From Bacillota bacterium (lineage in GTDB: Bacteria > Bacillota_E > JAJZYS01 > JAJYTV01): a stretch of DNA of 26,048 nucleotides. The translations under genes and the position numbers were made by a program. The first letter of the stretch is position 1. Each line of letters begins with the position of its first letter. Below the pieces are notes generated by a model. The model worked only from the letters and a program-made list of their open reading frames with translations, ran no database searches and was not told where the DNA came from. Shown piece by piece: positions 13,503 to 21,960 of this stretch. The stretch spans positions 1-26,048 of the forward strand of contig JAJZVM010000050.1 in the NCBI GenBank assembly GCA_021845645.1, given 5' to 3'.

Positions 13503-14731
13503 GGCGCGTAGACGGTGACCTCGGATACCGGGCCCGGTGTGACGTACTCGTTCCCGGCCGCGAGTGCGCGGGCCACTGCGAAGCCGGCGGCGGTCTGGCC
13601 GTTCGGGAAGACTACGGTCAGGCGCTGGCTTGGGCTGGCCGTGGAGCCCTGTGTGACCTGAAAGCCCTTCTGGCGCAGCATCGCGGCGGTGTAAGGTGAC
13701 CCTTCGACCACGACCTGCACATCCTTCGGCTTGGGGAAGGCAGGCAGGCCGGTCCACGCGCCGGTGCTGCCGTAGGGCTTCAGCGCTCGCGTCACGTCGG
13801 CCGCGTCGAGCACGTCATAGTACGCCGAGTCGATCTGGTTCTCCACATTGATGCCAGGCAGCGGCATCGAGGCAAGGTCCATCGAGTCGCCGTTCGAGCC
13901 CAGCGTGACGTGCTGGACGCGGCTGTGGGCGAGTGTCAGGCCGAGCGAGAGCAGCTGGCTGTTCGTGAGGTTCGTTGCGACGTCCTTGCGCCAGGTGGCG
14001 ACGAGCGCCGGCAGGTGGAGGGCGGCCTGGACCGGGTCGTGCAGGAGCTTCTCCTTGAGCGCGAACAGCACCTGTGCCTCGGCGTCCATGCGCTGGAAGT
14101 CCGTCGTGCGGTAGCTGTTGAGCGTATTCTGGCGCACGCGGATGAAGGCGAGCACCCAGGGACCGGACAGGCAGTGCACGCCGGGCTGGAAGACCGCCTT
14201 GCTGTGCAGCGGATCGTAGATCGGGTACGGGATGTCGATGTTGACGCAGCCCACGGCGTCCACCGCGTCGATGAAGCCATTGAAGTCGGTGGCGATGTAG
14301 GCCTTGACCGGCATGCCGGTGAAGTGGCCCACGACCTGCATCGCGAGCTCGGGACCCTGCGCGGGGCCGTTCTGCAGGCCGAGGAAAAGGGTCTCCTTGA
14401 TCTTGGGCACGGGGTCACGCCACTGCGGCAGGGCGATCAGGAGGTCGCGCGGGATCGAGATCAGCGTCACTTTGTGCTTGAGCGGATCGATGTGCGCCAG
14501 CATGAGGATATCCGCCTGGCCGCCCGACGTGCCCAGCGAGAGCGGACCCGTCGCCTTGCGGGCGTTGTTGCCGATCAGCAGGACGTTGTACGGCGCGCTC
14601 GTCGACACGGACGCTACGCGGCCCGGACTCGAAGGAGACGAGAACCAGCTCCACAAGTACGCCACGAGGCCGATCACCACTAGTACGATCACCACGAGCC
14701 AGATGAACCTCGGTCGCAAGCGTTTTCTCAA
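13499..14731 (-). CDS. LytR-CpsA-Psr family cell-wall glycopolymer ligase
   Basis: 410 residues from a TTG at 14731 with a perfect AGGAGGT six bases upstream; a longer frame to 14812 lacks such a site. These enzymes attach teichoic acids or other glycopolymers to peptidoglycan outside the membrane. A basic N-terminus and one membrane segment (about 9-28) are followed by the LCP domain: YNVLLIGNNARK, QADILMLAHIDP with its conserved Asp, LISIPRDLL and, near the end, LAFIRVRQ with TTDFQRM, which hold the substrate pyrophosphate. A second domain from about residue 325 (VQVVVEGSPYTAAMLRQKGF) matches the LytR C-terminal domain. It overlaps the downstream carboxypeptidase, so both form one cell-wall operon. 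Confidence 0.93.
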   Translation of the reverse strand: MRKRLRPRFIWLVVIVLVVIGLVAYLWSWFSSPSSPGRVASVSTSAPYNVLLIGNNARKATGPLSLGTSGGQADILMLAHIDPLKHKVTLISIPRDLLIALPQWRDPVPKIKETLFLGLQNGPAQGPELAMQVVGHFTGMPVKAYIATDFNGFIDAVDAVGCVNIDIPYPIYDPLHSKAVFQPGVHCLSGPWVLAFIRVRQNTLNSYRTTDFQRMDAEAQVLFALKEKLLHDPVQAALHLPALVATWRKDVATNLTNSQLLSLGLTLAHSRVQHVTLGSNGDSMDLASMPLPGINVENQIDSAYYDVLDAADVTRALKPYGSTGAWTGLPAFPKPKDVQVVVEGSPYTAAMLRQKGFQVTQGSTASPSQRLTVVFPNGQTAAGFAVARALAAGNEYVTPGPVSEVTVYAP

Positions 14732-14812
14732 CCCAGTACCTCCTGGTGCCGAGGCTCGACGGCCTGCGGGTGAATGCTTAGAATGTCTGTTGTTTCCCGG
14801 GGGAGCTATCAC

Positions 14813-15217
14813 ATGTTCAGGCTGAATCTGCCCGACGTGGGTCCGGATGAGCAGGAACTGGCCTGCAACGCCCTGGCCAATACCCTTGCATGCTCGCTCG
14901 ACGAGGCCCTCCTCGGGCGCGTCGGGGGATTCTCATGGTCGCATGCCAGCGCCGAGCAGCCGGTCGCACCGCTTGCGTCCGTGCCTTCCAACCGGTATGA
15001 CCGTGCGGCCCTGCACCTCTGGCACGAGGCTCTGGCGCCGCAGGGACTTCATATTCCCTCGGACGAGGCACAGGGGCTCTTGAACCTGCTCGACGACTGC
15101 TTCAAGGTGGCCAGCCGCCTCCATGGCGGCAAGCTTTGGCCCATGATGCAGGCGAGTGTCTGGCGCGCCCTGCGTGACCGCCTGGAGCACGATCTCGCGG
15201 CAAGTCCTAATACCTAG
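14813..15217 (+). CDS. Small soluble protein of unknown function
   Basis: 134 residues. ATG at 14813 with GGGGGAG eight bases upstream; an in-frame ATG at 14774 is less well placed. It has no signal peptide or membrane segment and is mildly acidic. I recognise no domain. The middle ([19 protein letters not shown]) looks loosely structured and the C-terminal half is predicted helical ([18 protein letters not shown]). It is divergent from the LytR-type gene (82 bases between starts) and converges on the chemotaxis receptor with an overlap in which one CTAG serves as both stop codons. Confidence 0.7.
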   Translation: MFRLNLPDVGPDEQELACNALANTLACSLDEALLGRVGGFSWSHASAEQPVAPLASVPSNRYDRAALHLWHEALAPQGLHIPSDEAQGLLNLLDDCFKVASRLHGGKLWPMMQASVWRALRDRLEHDLAASPNT

Positions 15218-16839
15218 TCCGACGGCTCCAGCCATGCCGCGCAGACTGCCCCGTAGCGCTGGCCCCCGATGTGCAGCGGCACGGAGAAGAGCGTCGTGAC
15301 CATTCCGTCGTCCCGCATATAGGTGCGCGCGAACAGCGCCGACCGTCGTTCGGTCAGCCGGATGCCCGCCCGCTCGAAGTCGGAGCGCGTCGCCGGGTGG
15401 CCCAGTCGCTCCGCACCGGCGAGTCCGACCCGCGATGCGGCGATGACGACGGGCTCATCGTAAATCCGCTTCAGCCGGCTGTGCAACCCGTCGTACCCAG
15501 GGTCGCCCGTCCAGTCGGCCATATCCGCGCTGTTGTGCGTGAAGCAGTAGGCGTTGAGATCCGCGACAATGAAAAAGAGATAGCGCTGGGACCGGTCCTT
15601 GTAGCGATCGAGGATGCGGGTCGTGTCCGCGTCGAGCAGTTCCGAATAACGCGTTTCGTACTTCGGCGGCACAAAGCCGGCGAGCGGCGCGCGGTCTACG
15701 TTGAACAGGCGCGCGAGCGAGCGCACGCGCGTGCCGGTGATGGGCCTGTAGTTCATGTCCAGCGCGTCCTCGAGCGTCAGGCGGCCTTGCGCGATCGCAT
15801 CCGCGAAGAGGCGCTCCACCTCCAGGGCGCACGCCTCCATGTCGCTGCGCACCCCGTCGACGAAAGTGCCCGCCCGGACGCGGCCCAGGGCACCGTAAGC
15901 CGCTTCGGCCTCCTGGGCAAGCCGGTCTGCCGTCCTGCCCAGGGCGGATGTGCCCTTCGAGAGTTCCTGCGTCTCGGAGCGCACGGACGTGAGCCGCTCG
16001 GAGACGTCCTGCAACGCCGCCGTCTGCTCCTCGGTGCTGGCGGCGATGCGCGAGACCAGCTCGGAGAAGCGGCCGAGCCCTCCCACCACGTCGCGCACCG
16101 CCCTGTCGGCCTCCTGCGTATGTGCCGCGACCGACGACGCGCGCTCAGCCGAACGCGCCACGGCGGCCGATGTTTCCTGGAGTTGCCGCCCCACGGCTGC
16201 GAGCAGGCTCGCGATCTCCTTGGTCGAGTTCTGCGTGCGGTCGGCGAGGCGGCGCACCTCGTCGGCCACGACGCTGAACCCGCGCCCGTGCTCTCCCGCG
16301 CGGGCCGCCTCGATGGCCGCGTTGAGCGACAGCAGGTTGGTCTGCCGCGCCACATCGGCGATCAAACCGCTCATCTGGCCGATCCGCCCGACAGACTGCG
16401 TCAGTTGCGCCATCATCTCTTGCGCCGCCCGCACATCCTCCGCGATCTGCCTGCTGTCCTGCGTGGCCTGCGCCAGCAGGGCGACCCCTTCTGCGGACTC
16501 GCGCGTCACCGAGCTGCCGATCTCCGCGGCGGCCGAAGCGGACTGGGCGATCTCGAGCGCCGCGGCCCTGGAGTGGGAAGTCATCTCCGCCGACACGTCG
16601 GAGTGCGCGAGGACCGCCTGGACGCCGGCATCGACCTGCGCGACGTTCCGGGTCGTGCGCGCCGTCCGGATCGCGACCTTGGCGGTGTGCTCCGTCAGTG
16701 CCTGGACTACCGTGCGCACTTCTTCAAGCCAGCGGTTCACCCGTTCGGCCTCGGGGAGGGCGGGGTCCAGCCGCACAGTGAGATCCGGCTGATCTTCGAT
16801 GAGCTGACCGAGCCGGATCAATGGGTCGGTTGTCGCCAA
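15214..16839 (-). CDS. Soluble methyl-accepting chemotaxis-type receptor
   Basis: 541 residues from a TTG at 16839 with AGAAGGTGG upstream; an in-frame GTG at 16905 has no such site. It has no transmembrane segment, so it is a cytoplasmic receptor. The signalling hairpin tip (about residues 160-199, including [20 protein letters not shown]) is the highly conserved contact site for CheA and CheW, flanked by long heptad helices. After residue about 370 a globular domain follows ([48 protein letters not shown]). This arrangement, signalling domain first and sensory domain last, is known in soluble receptors whose C-terminal domain may sense redox state or an internal metabolite. No other che gene lies in the window. 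Confidence 0.9.
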   Translation of the reverse strand: MATTDPLIRLGQLIEDQPDLTVRLDPALPEAERVNRWLEEVRTVVQALTEHTAKVAIRTARTTRNVAQVDAGVQAVLAHSDVSAEMTSHSRAAALEIAQSASAAAEIGSSVTRESAEGVALLAQATQDSRQIAEDVRAAQEMMAQLTQSVGRIGQMSGLIADVARQTNLLSLNAAIEAARAGEHGRGFSVVADEVRRLADRTQNSTKEIASLLAAVGRQLQETSAAVARSAERASSVAAHTQEADRAVRDVVGGLGRFSELVSRIAASTEEQTAALQDVSERLTSVRSETQELSKGTSALGRTADRLAQEAEAAYGALGRVRAGTFVDGVRSDMEACALEVERLFADAIAQGRLTLEDALDMNYRPITGTRVRSLARLFNVDRAPLAGFVPPKYETRYSELLDADTTRILDRYKDRSQRYLFFIVADLNAYCFTHNSADMADWTGDPGYDGLHSRLKRIYDEPVVIAASRVGLAGAERLGHPATRSDFERAGIRLTERRSALFARTYMRDDGMVTTLFSVPLHIGGQRYGAVCAAWLEPSD

Positions 16840-16981
16840 AGGGCCACCTTCTTCTGGTATGGTCGAAGACGCCAATTCGACAGCAGTCGCGCCGAAGACC
16901 TGCACGCGGCAGCCTGGGCGAGGGATTGGCAGGGCAAGAGGCGAACATGGCAGCTGATCTCAAGGGGGTTGCGGCAGAGAC

Positions 16982-18016
16982 GTGCAAGACCTCGTGCGGG
17001 AACTGCTCGACTGGTTTTCCTTCGCGGGTCGCGATCTGCCATGGCGTCGCCCGCCGCGCACGCCCTATCGCGTGCTCGTCTCGGAGATGATGCTGCAGCA
17101 GACGCGTGCGGATGTCGTAGCGCAGCGCTTCCAGGCGTTCCTCGACCGTTTCCCCGATTTCGCCGCCCTGGCCGCGGCACCGCTCGACGACGTGCTGCGC
17201 GCCTGGGAAGGACTCGGCTACTATCGACGGGCGGAAGCGCTCTGGCGCACGGCCGGCATCATAGCCGCCCGCGGCACGCTGCCGCGTGCGCGCGAGGAGC
17301 TGCTTGCCCTGCCAGGCATCGGGCCGTACAGCGCCAGCGCCCTGCGCTCCTTCGCGTTCTCCCTGCCGGACCCCGCGCTCGACGCCAACCTCAGACGCGT
17401 GGCGCTGCGCCTGGCCGGAGAGCGCCTGCAGCCCGGGACGCGCGAGGCGGACAGCGCCGCGCGCCTCCTCCTCGGCGCTCTCCTGGCCGCGGGTCCGCCG
17501 GCTCTGCTCAGCGATGCCCTGATGGATCTCGGCGCGACGGTCTGCACGGTGCGCCGCCCGCAATGCAGCAGCTGCCCCCTGCAGGCGCGTTGCGCCGCGC
17601 GAATCAGCGGCGAGCCCGAAGCGTTCGGCCGCCCTCCCGTGCGGCCGGCGCGGCGCCACCTGCAGATCGTCGCGTTGCGCGTCGAGTCGGAGTCGGGGTT
17701 GCTCTGGCGCCCGCGGCCGCGCAAGGGGCTGCTCGCGGGGCTTTGGGAGCCGCCGCACGTTCTCGGACCGGTGCGGCCCGACGAGGACGCCGTGGCGTCG
17801 GTCCTCAGGGAGTGGGGTGTCGCAGGCGCACGGGATACCGGCGAGCGCTGGCCGATGGCCCATGCGTTCACCCATCAGACCTGGACGGGCGAGGTCCGCC
17901 GCCTGGTGGCGAGGGCCGAGCCGCCGTTTCAGCCGGGCCGCTGGCTTGATGCCGAGGCGCTGCAGGCGGTCGCCCTGCCGAGCGCCTTTCGCGCAGTTCT
18001 GTCGAAGGTGTGGTGA
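16982..18016 (+). CDS. mutY: A/G-specific adenine glycosylase MutY
   Basis: 344 residues, GTG at 16982 (AGGGGG lies about 13 bases upstream, rather far; the exact start is uncertain by a few codons). MutY removes adenine mispaired with 8-oxoguanine. The signature EMMLQQT carries the catalytic Glu35. The helix-hairpin-helix LPGIGPYSASA (110-120) and the catalytic Asp134 in DANLRRV follow. Cys188, 195, 198 and 204 (C-x6-C-x2-C-x5-C) hold the 4Fe-4S cluster. The C-terminal NUDIX-like domain, which recognises 8-oxoguanine, shows the FTH segment AHAFTHQTWTG. The stop overlaps the start of the MazG-like gene (TGATG). Confidence 0.94.
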   Translation: MQDLVRELLDWFSFAGRDLPWRRPPRTPYRVLVSEMMLQQTRADVVAQRFQAFLDRFPDFAALAAAPLDDVLRAWEGLGYYRRAEALWRTAGIIAARGTLPRAREELLALPGIGPYSASALRSFAFSLPDPALDANLRRVALRLAGERLQPGTREADSAARLLLGALLAAGPPALLSDALMDLGATVCTVRRPQCSSCPLQARCAARISGEPEAFGRPPVRPARRHLQIVALRVESESGLLWRPRPRKGLLAGLWEPPHVLGPVRPDEDAVASVLREWGVAGARDTGERWPMAHAFTHQTWTGEVRRLVARAEPPFQPGRWLDAEALQAVALPSAFRAVLSKVW

Positions 18017-18339
18017 TGGCCTTGCAGGTTGCGGAGTTCAGCCGCTGGGCGCTTGGCTGGGCGGAGGAGCACGGTGGGCTGTGGTCGGTGCAGGAGAATA
18101 TGGTGCGTCTCGCTGAAGAGGTGGGCGAGATCGCTCGCCACGTCAACGCGCAGGGCGGCCGCAAGTTGCTCGGGCAAGATGCCGAGTCGGCTGCAGGGGA
18201 GATCGGCGACGCCCTCTTCGTGCTGGCGCTCATCTCCCACCAGCTCGGCACCAGTCTCGAGTCTGGGGCGCAGGAGGTCCGGCGCAAGCAGGAAGGGCGT
18301 GGCCAGCGAAGAGAGGACGGGATCGGACATGAGGGATGA
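18016..18339 (+). CDS. MazG-like nucleotide pyrophosphohydrolase
   Basis: 107 residues. The ATG at 18016 shares its A with the TGA of mutY, and AAGGTG lies five bases upstream, so the two are coupled. It is a single-domain, all-alpha NTP pyrophosphohydrolase: EEVGEIARHV (first metal-binding EExxE) and EIGDALFVLA (second ExxD) are both present and intact. Such enzymes clear aberrant or oxidised nucleotides, which fits well with mutY in the same operon as a partner in defence against oxidised guanine. The substrate is inferred. Its end overlaps the acyl-CoA synthetase gene by 11 bases. Confidence 0.88.
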   Translation: MALQVAEFSRWALGWAEEHGGLWSVQENMVRLAEEVGEIARHVNAQGGRKLLGQDAESAAGEIGDALFVLALISHQLGTSLESGAQEVRRKQEGRGQRREDGIGHEG

Positions 18340-20305
18340 CGCACAGTCCTTCGCCCACCTGGAGATCGCCTGGCGACCCGACGAAGCGCTGCGCCAGGAG
18401 TCCGTGCTCGGACGCTTCCTGGCCGCGGAAGGCCTGAAGGACGTCGCGGAGCTCGGCGAGCGTGCGGCGCAGGACCCCGCCTGGTTCTGGGACCGCACGG
18501 TGAAGTCGCTCGGCATCGCGTTCCAGGCGCCCTACAGCCAGGTGCTTGACCTCTCCCGGGGCCGCGAGTTCCCGCGCTGGTTCCGCGGCGGCAGCTTCAA
18601 CGTGGCGCACGCCGCGCTCGACGTGCACGCGCAGGGGCCGCTGGCCGGCTCTGTAGCACTGGACTGGGAAGGGGAGGACGGCGCGACCCGCCGTCTGACC
18701 TTCCGTGAACTGCAGGGCGAAGTCGACGGGATCGCTCTTGGTCTGACCAGGATCGGCATCCGCCAGGGAGACGCGATCGGCGTCTATCTGCCGATGCTGC
18801 CCGAGACGATGATCATTGCCTACGCCGCGGCCAAGGTCGGGGCCATTCTGGTGCCCACGTTCTCGGGCTATGGCGCCGAGGCGGTCGCGACCCGCCTGCG
18901 CGACGCGGGTGCGAAGCTTCTCGTAACGGCGGACGGCTTCTGGCGCCGCGGGCGACAGATCCCCATGAAGGAGACGGCGGACGAGGCGGCGCGCCTTGCG
19001 CCGAGCGTCGAGCATGTCGCGATGGTGCGCAGGCTGGGGCGCGATGTGCCCTGGCAGGCTGGCCGCGACGTCGAGTGGACGGAGCTCGCGGAGCTGGGCA
19101 GAGGCGGTCTGCCCACGCCCCTGCTGGATCCCGAGACCACCGTCATGATCATCTACACGTCCGGTACGACCGGGCGGCCGAAGGGCGCGGTCCACGCCCA
19201 CTGCGGCTTCCCGATCAAGGCCGCGCAGGACCTCGGCCACGCGTTCGACCTGCGCCCCGGCGACCTGCTGTTCTGGTACACCGACATGGGCTGGATGATG
19301 GGCCCTTGGTCGATCTATGGCGCGCCGCTGCTCGGCGCCGGTGTCATGCTCTTCGAGGGCACGCCGGACTATCCCGGCCCGGACCGGCTCTGGCAGATCA
19401 TCTCGGACCACCGCGTCACGCACTTCGGCATCTCGCCGACTGCGGTCCGCAGCCTGATGCCGCACGGCCAGGAGCCGGTGCGGCGCTGGCCGATGCCGGC
19501 GCTTAGGGTCCTCGGATCTTCCGGTGAGCCATGGAATCCCGATCCGTGGCGGTGGTTCTTCGAGACCGTCGGCCAGGGGCGTCTGCCGATCATCAACTAC
19601 TCGGGCGGTACCGAGATATCGGGCGGCATCGTGGGCTGCTTTCCGACGGAACCGATCAAGCCCTGCTCGTTCCGTGGCCCGATTCCGGGCATCTCGGCCG
19701 ATGTGGTCGACGACAAGGGTGCCAGTGTGCGCGGCGAGGTGGGAGAACTCGTGTTGCGCTCCGTCTGGCCCGGGATGACGCGCGGCTTCTGGCAGGACGA
19801 CGCGCGCTATCTCGAGACCTACTTCGCGCGCATCCCCGGGGTCTGGTACCACGGCGACTGGGCCTACGTCGACGAGGACGGCTTCTGGTACATCCTCGGG
19901 CGATCCGACGACACGATCAAGGTGGCAGGCAAGCGCGTCGGCCCTGCGGAGGTCGAATCGGCCCTTGTGGGCGACCCGGACGTGAAGGAGGCGGCCGCAG
20001 TCGGACTGCCCGACCCGGTCAAGGGAGAGAAGATCGCCTGCTTCTGCGTGCTGCGCGAGGGGGCCGAGCCTGGCCAGGCGCTTGCGGAGAGGCTGAAGTT
20101 GCGGGTTGCGGGCGTGCTCGGCAAGTCGCTGCGTCCATCGACGATCGCATTTGTGGCGGAACTGCCGCACACGCGCAACGGCAAGATCCTGCGTCGCCTG
20201 GCGCGTGAGGCCTACCTTGGGTTGGAACTGGGCGACCAGAGCGCGCTCGAGAATCCGGCGGCCATCGACGAATTGCGCCGTGCGGGAACGCCCGCTGGCG
20301 AGTGA
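18329..20305 (+). CDS. Acyl-CoA synthetase of the acetyl-CoA synthetase (ACS) family
   Basis: 658 residues, ATG at 18329 with GAGAGGA upstream. It belongs to the adenylate-forming enzymes: an ACS-type N-terminal segment (FPRWFRGGSFNV), the phosphate loop YTSGTTGRPKG, GSSGEPWNPDPW, YHGDWAYVDEDGF, the hinge GRSDDTIKVAGKRVGPAEVE and the catalytic Lys619 in RNGKILRR, which is also the usual acetylation site. The acyl-pocket motif reads INYSGGTEISGG where acetyl-CoA synthetase has DTWWQTETG. The tryptophan that limits the pocket to acetate is therefore absent and a larger or branched acid is likely. It overlaps the MazG-like gene by 11 bases. Confidence 0.9.
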   Translation: MRDDAQSFAHLEIAWRPDEALRQESVLGRFLAAEGLKDVAELGERAAQDPAWFWDRTVKSLGIAFQAPYSQVLDLSRGREFPRWFRGGSFNVAHAALDVHAQGPLAGSVALDWEGEDGATRRLTFRELQGEVDGIALGLTRIGIRQGDAIGVYLPMLPETMIIAYAAAKVGAILVPTFSGYGAEAVATRLRDAGAKLLVTADGFWRRGRQIPMKETADEAARLAPSVEHVAMVRRLGRDVPWQAGRDVEWTELAELGRGGLPTPLLDPETTVMIIYTSGTTGRPKGAVHAHCGFPIKAAQDLGHAFDLRPGDLLFWYTDMGWMMGPWSIYGAPLLGAGVMLFEGTPDYPGPDRLWQIISDHRVTHFGISPTAVRSLMPHGQEPVRRWPMPALRVLGSSGEPWNPDPWRWFFETVGQGRLPIINYSGGTEISGGIVGCFPTEPIKPCSFRGPIPGISADVVDDKGASVRGEVGELVLRSVWPGMTRGFWQDDARYLETYFARIPGVWYHGDWAYVDEDGFWYILGRSDDTIKVAGKRVGPAEVESALVGDPDVKEAAAVGLPDPVKGEKIACFCVLREGAEPGQALAERLKLRVAGVLGKSLRPSTIAFVAELPHTRNGKILRRLAREAYLGLELGDQSALENPAAIDELRRAGTPAGE

Positions 20306-20462
20306 AGGTGAACGTCCATCTGACCCAGAGCCTGGTCAAACCGCCCAGTGGAAACACGGCCTTTCGCTTGACGCGCACATGGGCCACCCGACGGTGTGTA
20401 GGCCGTTTGCGGCGATGCACACTGGGCCCGTTGGCAAACGCACTTTTGGGGAGTGGCGAGCA

Positions 20463-21047
20463 GTGCGCGGAGTTTCGAAGATCGCACGCATCGCGGGGTC
20501 GGCTGTCGGTGTCCTGTCTCTGGCGGTTCTCGCGGCGGGATGTGGCCAGCAGGCGGCAAATGGAACTGTCCATGCGGCTGCACCGGTCAAGTACCACTTT
20601 TACGAGACGGTCGTGACCGGCGGCATGATCGGCAAGCCGGGGTGGCCCGAGTTTCTGCCGGGTGACTTCACGCTGCCGGCGAACGCCGACGTCACCATGA
20701 CCATCACAAGTTTCGACGATGGCGCTGCGGCGGTTCCGGCGCAGTACGGCAAGGTGCAGGGCACGACGGGCGGCGCCGCCACGATCGACGGCCAGAGCGT
20801 GACGCAGGTGCCGGTCGCGAACGTGGCCCACACCTTCACGATTTCGGCGCTCAAGCTGAACGTGCCGATCCCCGTCGCGGCTTCAGCGCAGAATCCGACC
20901 GTCGTGACGTTCTCGTTCCACACGCCGAAGGGCGGCAGCGACACTTGGCAGTGCTACGCGCCCTGCGGCAGCGGCAGTGCAGGTTGGCAGGGGCCGATGG
21001 CCACCGACGGCTACATGACCGGCAAGGTGACCTTCGCAAACAACTGA
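20463..21047 (+). CDS. Cupredoxin-like lipoprotein (first of a tandem pair)
   Basis: 194 residues from a GTG at 20463 with GGGGAG nine bases upstream; longer frames run back into the synthetase gene. The signal sequence ends in the lipobox Leu23-Ala-Ala-Gly-Cys27, so the mature protein is anchored outside the membrane. The mature part is beta-rich: LPANADVTMTITSFDDG, VPAQYGKVQGT, VAHTFTISALKLNVPIP, then TWQCYAPCGSGSAGW and GYMTGKVTF at the end. The layout His ... Cys ... Met near the C-terminus resembles cupredoxins, but the second histidine between Cys and Met is missing. A close paralogue lies at 21299-21946. Metal binding is an inference. Confidence 0.8.
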   Translation: MRGVSKIARIAGSAVGVLSLAVLAAGCGQQAANGTVHAAAPVKYHFYETVVTGGMIGKPGWPEFLPGDFTLPANADVTMTITSFDDGAAAVPAQYGKVQGTTGGAATIDGQSVTQVPVANVAHTFTISALKLNVPIPVAASAQNPTVVTFSFHTPKGGSDTWQCYAPCGSGSAGWQGPMATDGYMTGKVTFANN

Positions 21048-21058
21048 CGCAGTTCGAG

Positions 21059-21090
21059 GCGGTCCGGTTGGCGCGCGCCTACCGGACCGC
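21059..21090 (+). terminator. Rho-independent terminator after the first cupredoxin-like lipoprotein
   Basis: GCGGTCCGGT (21059-21068) pairs exactly with ACCGGACCGC (21081-21090). The 12 bases between contain GGCG and CGCC, which extend the stem past a T-T mismatch. TTGGCATTTC follows. It lies 11 bases after the stop codon and separates the two paralogues into distinct transcripts. Confidence 0.75.
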
Positions 21091-21144
21091 TTGGCATTTC
21101 AGTGCAACGCCGGCCCCGTTGCAGCGTGACAAACGGGCGTACGC

Positions 21145-21166
21145 CGTAGGGGCATATGACCCTACG
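21145..21166. promoter_or_regulatory. Candidate operator upstream of the second lipoprotein
   Basis: CGTAGGG (21145-21151) and CCCTACG (21160-21166) form a perfect inverted repeat about an eight-base centre GCATATGA. It lies in the 251-base gap before the second lipoprotein, well past the terminator of the first gene. A second small repeat, ACCGA-TAG-TCGGT, lies at 21206-21218. The spacing fits a dimeric regulator site. I found no convincing -35/-10 pair in the gap. Confidence 0.35.
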
Positions 21167-21298
21167 AACGGCAGCATGGGGAAGGCTGCACACGCCGGAC
21201 AGACTACCGATAGTCGGTGCGTTTGCCCGTCTGTGAAAATGGCGGCACCTGCGACAATGAGGCCGTCCGAAAGTCTTCCGAGGGGAGCAGATTTTTAT

Positions 21299-21946
21299 AT
21301 GATGCACTTGAAGGGTGGTCGTCTCGCTGGAGCGGCTGCGGTCGTCGGCGTGGCCGGTCTTCTGATCGCCGGTTGCGGACAGCAGCAGGCCGCCGGCAAC
21401 GCCTCGGCCGCCGGGAACTCGAAGCCCAAGTCCACGACAACGACCCCGGCGCCGCAGAAGGTGTCCTACAACTGGACCGTCGTCAACGGCGGCAATGCGC
21501 TTCACCCGGACTGGCCGTTCTTCTCGACGGATGGCAAGAACCCGTTCCCGGCAACCCTTAAGCTGCCGGCCAACGCCACGATCACCGTGACGATCAAGAA
21601 CTACGACGACGGCGGCGGAGACGTCCCGGCCGCGTACGCCAAGGTGACCGGCACCGTGGGCAACGTCGAGACGGTCAACGGCACGCAGGAGAGCTCGTTC
21701 AAGGCGAGCGGCGTGATCGCCCACACGTTCACGGTTTCCGGCCTCAACCTCAACATCCCGCTTCCCGCGGCGACCGACCAGGGCAGCACCGTGGTGCCGT
21801 CGGTGACGGTGGCGACGTTCAAGACGCCCGCCAAGGGTGGCAGCTACACCTGGCAGTGCTACCAGCCCTGCGGCACCGGCTCGGCCGGCTGGGGCGGAAC
21901 GATGGCGACTGCAGGCTGGATGACGGGAAACATCTCCGTCAACTAG
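21299..21946 (+). CDS. Cupredoxin-like lipoprotein (second of a tandem pair)
   Basis: 215 residues from an ATG at 21299 (a second ATG follows at once); GAGGGGAG lies about 12 bases upstream. The signal sequence ends in the lipobox Leu22-Ile-Ala-Gly-Cys26, followed by a Ser/Thr/Pro linker absent from the first copy. The mature domain is paralogous to the first: LPANATITVTIKNYDDGG, VPAAYAKVTGT, IAHTFTVSGLNLNIPLP, TWQCYQPCGTGSAGWGG and GWMTG. The shared positions His (in AHTFT), Cys-x3-Cys, Met and Gly-Trp mark what is functionally important. The FHTP histidine of the first copy is not kept here (FKTP), so it is not a ligand common to both. Own terminator at 21961-21985. Confidence 0.8.
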   Translation: MMHLKGGRLAGAAAVVGVAGLLIAGCGQQQAAGNASAAGNSKPKSTTTTPAPQKVSYNWTVVNGGNALHPDWPFFSTDGKNPFPATLKLPANATITVTIKNYDDGGGDVPAAYAKVTGTVGNVETVNGTQESSFKASGVIAHTFTVSGLNLNIPLPAATDQGSTVVPSVTVATFKTPAKGGSYTWQCYQPCGTGSAGWGGTMATAGWMTGNISVN

Positions 21947-21960
21947 GGACTCGCGCGCAG

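Noticed and set aside
15271..17949. 892-codon open frame on the plus strand opposite the chemotaxis receptor and through mutY
   Set aside because: Low-complexity Arg/Ala-rich translation with no motif; the receptor and MutY in other frames are unmistakable.
18230..20170. 646-codon open frame on the minus strand
   Set aside because: Antisense to the acyl-CoA synthetase; no ribosome binding site or domain.
20368..20373. TTGACG as a -35 for the first cupredoxin-like lipoprotein
   Set aside because: No acceptable -10 lies 16-18 bases downstream.
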